Source: Pirellulaceae bacterium
Lineage (GTDB): Bacteria; Planctomycetota; Planctomycetia; Pirellulales; Pirellulaceae
Direction of reading: 5' to 3'
Length of the DNA: 20,327 nt
NCBI GenBank assembly: GCA_013002105.1
Contig: JABDKS010000505.1
Span: 1-20,327, forward strand
Below are positions 7,637 to 14,455 of the stretch, piece by piece. The stretch's first letter is position 1. Each line of letters starts with the position of its first letter. The notes below the pieces were generated by a model. It worked only from the letters and a program-made list of their open reading frames with translations, ran no database searches and was not told the DNA's origin. A program made the translations under genes and the position numbers.

Positions 7637-8518
7637 GTGAATCTTCGTCAGCGAATTCGCAAACTGTTCTCGCTCGGTCGACCACATGACCCGTCGGTCC
7701 AGCCGATTGCAGGGTACCCCAGTTCGATCGTGGATTCGTACGGATGCGAGTTTGGCTTTGAGATGTATTACCACATCGCTTACGCGTACCATTTGCATCG
7801 CCGGGGGTTGCTGACCAAAACGATTAGTTGTCGCGACACGAAGTGTTTTTATTGGTTTTCGGACAATCACGAAGAACGCTATCAGCGACGTGACTGGGTT
7901 GCTCACTACCCGTGCATCGCGCAAACGCCTCATCAAACGCCCGACTTTTCGCGTTGGACGGTGCCTGATTTTCGCGGTCACTACCGGGGTCAGGTTGACT
8001 TTGGGTTTCAACGGCCACTGCTATTGGTGTTCAATAAGTACAACGGCGAATGGTTTGGGCCACCGGTCAATTATTTGTCCAAAGATCAGTTGGTTGGGTT
8101 GGCAGACTGGGCCCGTGATCGATATCAAATGGTCTATTTTCGTCCAACCCGCAAGATCGTCGAGGACAACAGCGACGTTTTTGACCTTGACGAAAAGCAA
8201 ACGCTCTCGCAAATGGGCGTTGTCATGGCGGAATCTCTGCATGACAAATACTCTCAGCTAACCTTCAATGAATTTCAGCTTTGCTTGCTCGCTCAAGCAG
8301 ATCAGAGAATTGCTGTGCAGGGCGGAGCAACTTACTTGAACGCACTATTTCCAGGTGACTTGTTGATCCTGCATCGTCGCGGCGAAGAGTCAGAACGCGG
8401 AACCTACGAACATTTTAAGCGGATGGCAGTCGATACTGTGGACGTCTTTGACGACGATCATCAACTGATCGAAACCCTCCAACGTCGCAATAGCAATCCA
8501 GATCGCGATGTTGCCTAG
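7637..8518 (+). CDS. Uncharacterised protein of the surface-polysaccharide cluster (possible glycosyltransferase)
   Basis: I do not recognise this 293-residue protein with certainty. It begins 24 bp after glf with GTG at 7637, preceded by AGG at 8-nt spacing, so it is very likely co-transcribed with glf. Visible blocks are SYGCEFGFEMYYHIAYAYHL near residues 34-53, LLLVFNKYNGEW near 127-138, and a late IAVQGGATYLNALFPGDLLIL. The late block resembles the C-terminal nucleotide-sugar-binding half of GT-B-like or GT61/fucosyltransferase-like enzymes, where a Q-G-G/S motif precedes a strand. No signal peptide or membrane helix is visible, so a cytoplasmic enzyme is likely. A galactofuranosyl or other sugar transfer role is inference from the neighbour glf alone. 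Confidence 0.8.
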   Translation: MNLRQRIRKLFSLGRPHDPSVQPIAGYPSSIVDSYGCEFGFEMYYHIAYAYHLHRRGLLTKTISCRDTKCFYWFSDNHEERYQRRDWVAHYPCIAQTPHQTPDFSRWTVPDFRGHYRGQVDFGFQRPLLLVFNKYNGEWFGPPVNYLSKDQLVGLADWARDRYQMVYFRPTRKIVEDNSDVFDLDEKQTLSQMGVVMAESLHDKYSQLTFNEFQLCLLAQADQRIAVQGGATYLNALFPGDLLILHRRGEESERGTYEHFKRMAVDTVDVFDDDHQLIETLQRRNSNPDRDVA

Positions 8519-8536
8519 CGGCACGTGTGGCGTATC

Positions 8537-8564
8537 CCACTTGTGACGAATACGAGGCAAGTGG
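8537..8564. terminator. Inverted repeat in convergent intergenic gap, possible bidirectional terminator
   Basis: A perfect 7-bp inverted repeat, CCACTTG (8537-8543) and CAAGTGG (8558-8564) with a 14-nt loop, lies in the 60-nt gap between two convergent genes. The position suits transcription termination in both directions, but the stem is short and no T-run follows. Confidence 0.3.
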
Positions 8565-8578
8565 AGATGGCGTCGGTG

Positions 8579-9496
8579 TTATGCAGCGCGTCGGGTGATG
8601 CCGAGTTTGCGTCGCAATCGTTTCAGCGGTCCGACACGATTGGGGTGACTGAAAAGTTGTCGATCCGTGTACGCATCTGCGTCGTGATTGCGGCTCACGT
8701 GGTTGGGATGCCAGAGTTCTGTTAAGGCTTGAGTTGGCAATGCCGTCATGGGGTCATGCCGCTGCGTATGCGTGGCATCGGATCCAAATCCGATGTTGGA
8801 GACTAAATTGACGTCCGGCAGAATCGTTAGTCCGTGATTCATCCAGCAACTAAGTTGCCAGGGATACGCCCAACTGGCACTTTCGCCTGCGTGACAGCGG
8901 TCGTAGATCTCGGTCCAATAACGTATTTCTTGTGCGCTATCGCACCAATTCGAAAGGCCGCCTGCATCACGAAATGTGGGCCATTGGGGAATCATCAATG
9001 AAAAGTGTTCCCAGGCGCGACGCCACGTTGCCCAGCCCCAGCAATGCATGTATTTGGAAAAGTAGTAGCTGGCATCGGTGCGACTGATCCCTTGTTGAAA
9101 GTTGTCGCCGCTGATCGCCATGATCCGCTCGTCGTCTTCGTATCGTTCCAGCATGGCATCGCAGAACGAAAAAAAACTGGGGTCCGCCACACAGTCGTCT
9201 TCTAGGACGATCAGACGGTCGACAAACTGCATTGCTTGGGTGATGGCGCTGCTGATTCGCAGTCCACATCCCATATTGCTGGTGGCATAGATCTTGTAGA
9301 CGGCGCAATCCCAATCGACCTGCTGCGCGATCTGACGCGTTTGCTGAACTAGCTGATCCTCACCCGGTCGATCCGGGCGAGCAGCGTCGCTGACCAGAAA
9401 AAGTTTGTTCGGACGGACGGAACGAATGCGTGCAAAACTGGCCCGCGTGGGCTCAGGTCGGTTGAAGGTCACAAAGGCAACAGCAACATCCAGCAT
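8579..9496 (-). CDS. GT-A fold glycosyltransferase (GNT-I/HlpA-like)
   Basis: This 305-residue, probably cytoplasmic glycosyltransferase begins with the GT-A opening strand VAVAFVTFNRP. The metal/nucleotide-binding acidic motif is VLEDDCVADPSFFSF (EDD at 99-101), typical of proteins annotated as GNT-I-like or HlpA-like transferases in polysaccharide and O-antigen clusters. The conserved aromatic block YMHCWGWATWRRAW (149-162) and PYPWQ-like WAYPWQLSCW (209-218) also fit that group. Donor and acceptor sugars are unknown. It converges with the glf pair, so it is not in their transcript, but proximity suggests the same glycan pathway. The start is ATG at 9496 with no Shine-Dalgarno site. It ends TRRAA. 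A 184-nt gap separates it from the secretion operon, so separate transcription is likely. Confidence 0.85.
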   Translation of the reverse strand: MLDVAVAFVTFNRPEPTRASFARIRSVRPNKLFLVSDAARPDRPGEDQLVQQTRQIAQQVDWDCAVYKIYATSNMGCGLRISSAITQAMQFVDRLIVLEDDCVADPSFFSFCDAMLERYEDDERIMAISGDNFQQGISRTDASYYFSKYMHCWGWATWRRAWEHFSLMIPQWPTFRDAGGLSNWCDSAQEIRYWTEIYDRCHAGESASWAYPWQLSCWMNHGLTILPDVNLVSNIGFGSDATHTQRHDPMTALPTQALTELWHPNHVSRNHDADAYTDRQLFSHPNRVGPLKRLRRKLGITRRAA

Positions 9497-9539
9497 CGTT
9501 ACGATTTTGTCTCACTAAAAAGGGGACAGCAGGCTTCAC

Positions 9540-9560
9540 TCGTTGGCGGAAAACCAACGA
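9540..9560. other. Hairpin downstream of the secretion-like operon
   Basis: TCGTTGG (9540-9546) and CCAACGA (9554-9560) form a perfect 7-bp stem with a 7-nt loop in the gap between the operon's last stop (9681) and the glycosyltransferase start. On the minus strand it is followed about 13 nt later by CCCCTTTTT. This is weak evidence for an operon terminator. Confidence 0.35.
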
Positions 9561-9680
9561 CACAGTGCCTTGTAGACAAACCTGGGCGGTAAAAACGAGG
9601 GGAATTCAGCATCCTGATTGCGAAAAATCGCATTCATTCACTTTGGATCCTTTGCTAGCGTCCCTGCGTTGGTCCCTCCA

Positions 9681-11861
9681 TCACGACACATCATTGGCCT
9701 GCTGCCAGAGGCGACGAATGGTCTCGACCAGTCGCGTGATGATGGGATCGCGACGATAGCCAATCGATGCTTCCATTCGCATCCCTGCCGGTAGTGTTCG
9801 CGCCGTTTCGCTGGACAACTGGATCCTGGCTGGAAAATGCGGTTCCAATAGCCGGTACTCCTGGTCGCCATCGTCCCCATCTGCATCGGACGCCTGTCGT
9901 ACTGCCAACGGGCCTCCTTCGATGGCCGAAAGCGATGGTTCGGCAAGCCGATGGGTGGCGCGTGGATCAACGCGACGAATCTTGCCCTCGATTGGATCAA
10001 AACGACAGGTGCGGATTGGAATGGTTGCTCCCACTTGTGAGCGAGCTTCTTCGATATAGTCCTGATGAACGACAGCCAGCAGTTCTTTCTCGTTTTCCGC
10101 AGCGACCATTAACAACAGATCGCCTTCGTGTACGTAGCTGCCGACCAATTGAGCTAAGTCGCGACCAACGATTTGTCCATCGCGGTGGGCGATTACCTTG
10201 AGCCCACTGGCATGACGCTGGACCTGATCGATTTGATCGATCAATGATTGCGTCTTTTCCTGGAGCACCAATTGAGCTGACGCGTCACGCTGATTGATGG
10301 CTGCCCGATATCGCAACTTGTTCTGTTCCAATGCGATTCGCAGTTTGTAAAGTCGGATTTGCAACTCGGGGTTATCGATCTCGATCAACAGGTCACCACT
10401 TTTGACTTGCATCGAATCGACAACGTGAACCGCTCGCACAAATCCATCGGTTCGGCTGCGGACCAACGTCTCGGGCAAGAATGTGACGACGGCCGGTACC
10501 TTGACGGCTGTCGGAATCGGCATCCAGCAGACGGTCGCGATTGCGGCTGACAAGATCGCGGATCCAACAACAACGCCGCGGATGAAACGTGGCGTGTCAC
10601 GTTGAAACAACTCTTTCCCATGCTTCTGCAATTGACCCAGCGGTTGGCCCAGCCATAGCAGCACGCCGATCGCCGCAATGATAACTCCGGCTCCGGAGAA
10701 CATTGCTGCAGCGGTAATCGCGAGGGTTACGCAGATGACGACCTTCCAAATCAATGCCGCTGCACCATAAAGCCGCAGGAACCAGAGTCGCCAATGAATA
10801 TAATGACCTGGCGAATCGTGTTGGCCGGTGACGATCCGCTTCGCAATTCGTTTGATCTCCTGCATCGATTCGCCGTACAAATTCGGAATTTCGATCAAGT
10901 CGGCCAAGATAAAGTAGCCGTCGAATCGCATTAAGGCGTTGGCATTGAACAGGATGGTGGACAGTCCCGCAGTGAACACGAGGTTGTGCAGCAGGAACTG
11001 TGTCTGTTGGGATTCACTATTGGCCCAAACCAAAATGGCGACTGCCGCGATGGTCAGTTCGACAAACATTCCGGCCGAAGCGACTGCGATCCGAGGCCAA
11101 CGCGATGTCATTCGCCAGCAGCTGGTGACATCGACGTACGCCATCGGTGCGAAAAGGATAAATACCAGCCCCAACTCGCGAACTTCCCCGCCGTGTCGTT
11201 GGCAGGCGACGGCATGTGCAAGTTCGTGAACGATTTTCAGGACGACCCACCAACCCAATAGCCAGATCCAGTTGGTGCTACTGAAAATTTGCGTGCTCGA
11301 TTCGGCGAAGCGATTCCAATGGCCCGCCAAGGTGAACAACGCGATCAGTATCAACAGGATGCCCAGCACCACGACGATTGGCGAAAAAATCCAGCGCAGT
11401 GACCGCGCCATTGGCGCGATAAAATCCCGCGAATTTCGATGCCCCGGTTTGCACAACGGCAGTTTCATCCAAAACGGATTGAATTTCGTCCACAGGGCGC
11501 TTGCCTGCTTGTCGCCGGGCGTTCGAGAGTGACCGCGTCGTGGCGGACCGTCGGTCGGTAGGTACGCCAGGTTGTTGCGAAGCAACCAACGTTGGATTGA
11601 CTCAGCTTGACTGGCCGTCGGGGCTCGATCACGCAGTGTTGCTGCGGCAAGGCCACAGGCCTGTGGGATGGTTGTCTGTCCATCCAGCAACGAAATAAAT
11701 ACGTATTCTTCGTAGCCAACACGAAAAAACTTGTGCTCGGTTGGGATCTCGATTCTGTAGACGCACTCGCCACGTTCGCGAACCGGCCAGACGACAATGT
11801 CGTCTGCCAATTTCAGTTTCTGCTGCGCAAGGTCAACGCTATGGGGATCTCGGCGTACCAT
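9681..11861 (-). CDS. M50-type membrane metalloprotease fused to HlyD-like adaptor, with PqqD-like N-terminus
   Basis: This 726-residue protein has three parts. Residues about 15-100 resemble a PqqD-like/winged-helix peptide-binding domain (FFRVGYEEYVFISLLDG). Residues about 155-447 form a polytopic M50/site-2-protease-like domain: zinc motif HELAH (212-216) inside a membrane segment, and NALMRFDGYF (Asp314 as likely third ligand), so the active site looks intact. After the last membrane helix (about 428-447), residues 453-700 form a HlyD-like adaptor with a split biotinyl-lipoyl domain (DGFVRAVHVVDSMQVKSGD ... DGQIVGRDLAQLVGSYVHEGD) around a coiled coil (about 500-550). Relatives are sometimes annotated as putative peptide zinc metalloproteases. 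It is the last gene of the operon; its ATG begins 3 nt after the previous stop, so translation is probably coupled. Cleaving or releasing an exported substrate is inference. Confidence 0.9.
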   Translation of the reverse strand: MVRRDPHSVDLAQQKLKLADDIVVWPVRERGECVYRIEIPTEHKFFRVGYEEYVFISLLDGQTTIPQACGLAAATLRDRAPTASQAESIQRWLLRNNLAYLPTDGPPRRGHSRTPGDKQASALWTKFNPFWMKLPLCKPGHRNSRDFIAPMARSLRWIFSPIVVVLGILLILIALFTLAGHWNRFAESSTQIFSSTNWIWLLGWWVVLKIVHELAHAVACQRHGGEVRELGLVFILFAPMAYVDVTSCWRMTSRWPRIAVASAGMFVELTIAAVAILVWANSESQQTQFLLHNLVFTAGLSTILFNANALMRFDGYFILADLIEIPNLYGESMQEIKRIAKRIVTGQHDSPGHYIHWRLWFLRLYGAAALIWKVVICVTLAITAAAMFSGAGVIIAAIGVLLWLGQPLGQLQKHGKELFQRDTPRFIRGVVVGSAILSAAIATVCWMPIPTAVKVPAVVTFLPETLVRSRTDGFVRAVHVVDSMQVKSGDLLIEIDNPELQIRLYKLRIALEQNKLRYRAAINQRDASAQLVLQEKTQSLIDQIDQVQRHASGLKVIAHRDGQIVGRDLAQLVGSYVHEGDLLLMVAAENEKELLAVVHQDYIEEARSQVGATIPIRTCRFDPIEGKIRRVDPRATHRLAEPSLSAIEGGPLAVRQASDADGDDGDQEYRLLEPHFPARIQLSSETARTLPAGMRMEASIGYRRDPIITRLVETIRRLWQQANDVS

Positions 11862-11864
11862 CGA

Positions 11865-13400
11865 CTACCACCCCGTGTAGGTTCGGAGAGAATAGTAGGC
11901 ACGATGGAAAAGATTCCAGGCGAGAGGATGTCGATCACTCTTAATCCAAGACCGTCCACGCATCCCGGGTCGCAGAGTCCCTTTGGGATCGCGAATCGTG
12001 ACTTCGCCAATGAAGACGTTGTCGTGTTCGCGAATTTCAGCTTTGGGGTGAATATGCTCCAGCTTGCCGGTCAGTTTCTCCGCTGGCAGCGCGTGCAAAT
12101 AGAACTCCACCGGCATTCCGGTCCGGACGGACGCGAGTTCTTGCTCGGGGATTGCGATTTCGACAATCATTTCGCCCAGTGGTGCAATTTCGAAAAGTAT
12201 TTCGCCCTTGGTCAACGGCGTGCCTTCGGATCGCTTCAGGTCGTGACTGACCACTACTCCGGAGAGCGGACTGCGAATTTCTAAATTGTCGCGTTGATAT
12301 TCCAGCAGCTCTTGTTCGAGCGTCAATCTTTCCGTCTCGAGCTGTGCGATCGAACTGCCGCCGAAATCGTGTTGGGCCATCAGTCCTTTCTTTTCTTGAA
12401 TAGCCTGTTTTAGCTGGGCACGAAGACCGGCGAGTTCGTAATCGATTTCGCGGGGGTTGATTCGTGCGAGCGTTTCACCGCTTTGGACAACATCGCCGGG
12501 ACGAACCAGGACGCGCTGGAGCGGGCCGTCGAAGGGCGCCGCGACGATGCGGCGTTGAACGGGTTGGAGTTCGCAGCGAGCCTTGACGTGATAGGGAACG
12601 GGAACGCACATTGCCAGTGCGATCGCAGCCGAAGCGGCCAGAATGACTTTGCGTCGCGACCGATCCGCCCGCTCGGTTGCCGAGCGAATCACTTGTTCCC
12701 ACTTGCGCGGCTGCATCGCTTCGATCGCGACCAGTTTGTTGGTCAACGCACTGCCGACGGCATCCAAGTAATCTGCGACTCGTTGGGTGGCGGAATCAGG
12801 GGTTGGAATTTCAGGCGTTCGTTGATCGCGTGGCACTGAGATGGCATCGACCGCCATCAAGACGCCGTGAGGTTCACCCTGGGAGTCGATCAGCGGAATG
12901 GCGACCAAGGATGTCGCGGAGATCATGTCGACATATTTCTTGATTGCCAACAACGCGTGACGCTTGGAATGATCTCGACAGGGAAACATCGTTACGGCGC
13001 CACGCGCAAGGATTTCCTCCGCCGCCGCGTGAAAATGGGCCGCGGAATCGATTGTGTCGGGTGCTGTGTCGGCAATCAGTTCACACTTGCGTCCAAGCTT
13101 TCGCTGCCAAGCGATTTGCACTCTCTTGACATGGAGGCATTGCCCCAGCATGCGGGCGGCTTTGACCGCGGCCGATTGGCAGTCATGGCAAGTGTCCATT
13201 TCGGAAACGATCGCGACCGCCGCGGCCAGCATTCGGCATTGATCCTCGGCCTGCAAAACACGCTCGTTGGCTTGCTGGATTGCGACAGAGGCGTGCTCGA
13301 TTGGCTGATGTGATACCACGTTGCCCGGCGCAGCGTTGATCGGCGCGCCAACGGACGATGGCACTTCGCCGGATCCGATTAAATGGGACGGATCAAGCAT
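11865..13400 (-). CDS. GAF domain-HlyD fusion, membrane-anchored adaptor
   Basis: This 511-residue protein has a cytoplasmic half with a GAF-like domain (about 55-225; the block SLVAIPLIDSQGEPHGVLMAVD is the usual end of a GAF fold), a single membrane helix (about 251-268), and a periplasmic HlyD-like adaptor (about 275-490) with APFDGPLQRVLVRPGDVVQSGE and IRSPLSGVVVSHDLKRSEGTPL as the two lipoyl half-motifs around a coiled coil (about 325-372). The GAF half has several cysteines (71, 74, 88, 106, 141), so a redox or metal signal is possible but unproven. A good site, AAGGAG (13410-13415 on the complement), lies 9 nt before the ATG. It sits 41 nt behind the periplasmic adaptor gene and 3 nt before the M50-HlyD gene. 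The role suggested is linking a cytoplasmic signal or motor to the conduit. Confidence 0.9.
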   Translation of the reverse strand: MLDPSHLIGSGEVPSSVGAPINAAPGNVVSHQPIEHASVAIQQANERVLQAEDQCRMLAAAVAIVSEMDTCHDCQSAAVKAARMLGQCLHVKRVQIAWQRKLGRKCELIADTAPDTIDSAAHFHAAAEEILARGAVTMFPCRDHSKRHALLAIKKYVDMISATSLVAIPLIDSQGEPHGVLMAVDAISVPRDQRTPEIPTPDSATQRVADYLDAVGSALTNKLVAIEAMQPRKWEQVIRSATERADRSRRKVILAASAAIALAMCVPVPYHVKARCELQPVQRRIVAAPFDGPLQRVLVRPGDVVQSGETLARINPREIDYELAGLRAQLKQAIQEKKGLMAQHDFGGSSIAQLETERLTLEQELLEYQRDNLEIRSPLSGVVVSHDLKRSEGTPLTKGEILFEIAPLGEMIVEIAIPEQELASVRTGMPVEFYLHALPAEKLTGKLEHIHPKAEIREHDNVFIGEVTIRDPKGTLRPGMRGRSWIKSDRHPLAWNLFHRAYYSLRTYTGW

Positions 13401-13441
13401 CCAGGGCGACTCCTTCCAAGGTGGTCAATTGGATCAGCAAA

Positions 13442-14380
13442 TCAGCGTGACTTGATCTTGGGTGTGTGGAACGGGGCACCGGTCAGAGGGCGACGATCGG
13501 TGATACGTTCCGTCTGGTCGTATTGGGCAAGTTCCCAGTGGCAAGCGACTCCACACAGGATTTCTTCCTGAGGATTGGGGACTTTTACCTTGACGCGAAC
13601 CGATCCGCTTTGCGGATCAGCGGTTGGTGAGATGAACTCGATGACTCCCGTACAGGTGGCGTTCTCCAAGCCGACCTGTAGTTCGATTTTTTCTCCGACG
13701 TGCAAGGTGCTGGAGACATTTTGAGGAACAAAGAAAACAGCTTTCAAGAGATCCAATTGGACGATGTGCATCACGACCGGATCGTTGGGCGACACAAATT
13801 CGCCTGCCTCTTTTTCGATTGCAACCACATGCCCGGTGATCGGCGATTGAATCTGACGCTGCTTGATCTGAGCCTTCGCACGTTCGTACTCGAGCCGACG
13901 GACCTCCAATTCCTCGCGAACGCTCTGCAATCGAGCTGCAGCCTTGAACTGTTCATTCTCGGCACGTTCGCGTTCACGCTCGGACGCGTTGCCCTGCTTG
14001 CTGAGCGCTTCGTAGCTTTCGAGTTGTTTTTTGCGTACTTCGTTTTCCGCTTCGGCTGAACGCAATGCTCCGGTTGCTGTTTTGGCCGCCCGGGCAACTT
14101 CCAGCGAGGCTTGCAGCACAGTGTCATCGAGCTTTGCCAACAGTTGATGCTTTGTCACGCGGTCGCCTTCATGGACCAACACTTGCGATAGCACGCCGAT
14201 TTCCGCGGCCGGAACTGCGATTTGGCGATACGGTTCGGTGAAGCTTTCGACCGCGTCGCCACAAGCGATCGCCGGAGTTCCCAGGCAGATTGCCAACAGT
14301 AACATTCGGCTTCGGGTTCTGGACAGAACATTGGTCAGAGATTCGGGCATCATCCGTTCGCTTTGGCGTATGGGTCGCAT
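13442..14380 (-). CDS. Periplasmic HlyD/AcrA-like adaptor (possible lipoprotein)
   Basis: This 312-residue adaptor (membrane fusion protein) would join inner-membrane parts to the TolC-like protein. It has an N-terminal export signal with hydrophobic core MLLLAICLGTPAIAC (26-40); Cys40 could be lipidated, although the lipobox AIAC is imperfect, or cleavage could occur after AIA. First lipoyl half IGVLSQVLVHEGDRV (61-75), long coiled coil (about 90-175, Glu/Arg/Lys/Ala rich), second half IQSPITGHVVAIEKEAGEFV, then a beta-barrel domain ending near 285. There is no RND-pump gene beside it. The ATG at 14380 is taken; ATGs at 14353 and 14350 would also keep the signal sequence. Third gene of the operon, 75 nt after the SecA-like stop. 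Confidence 0.88.
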   Translation of the reverse strand: MRPIRQSERMMPESLTNVLSRTRSRMLLLAICLGTPAIACGDAVESFTEPYRQIAVPAAEIGVLSQVLVHEGDRVTKHQLLAKLDDTVLQASLEVARAAKTATGALRSAEAENEVRKKQLESYEALSKQGNASERERERAENEQFKAAARLQSVREELEVRRLEYERAKAQIKQRQIQSPITGHVVAIEKEAGEFVSPNDPVVMHIVQLDLLKAVFFVPQNVSSTLHVGEKIELQVGLENATCTGVIEFISPTADPQSGSVRVKVKVPNPQEEILCGVACHWELAQYDQTERITDRRPLTGAPFHTPKIKSR

Positions 14381-14421
14381 GAAATCGATTCCGCTAGAGT
14401 CGTGGGTGATTGTTTGGTAAG

Positions 14422-14438
14422 CGGCACTGCGGGTGCCG
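14422..14438. other. GC-rich intercistronic hairpin between SecA-like and HlyD genes
   Basis: CGGCAC and GTGCCG pair perfectly (6 bp) around a 5-nt loop. It is the only sizeable spacer (75 nt) inside an otherwise tightly packed operon. On the transcribed strand no T-run follows, so it may set message stability or partial attenuation rather than full termination. Confidence 0.4.
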
Positions 14439-14455
14439 GCTAGAATTCAATTGGA

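Noticed and set aside
11607..12284. 225-residue + strand frame across the M50-HlyD / GAF-HlyD junction
   Set aside because: Antisense to two well-supported genes and without recognisable motifs.
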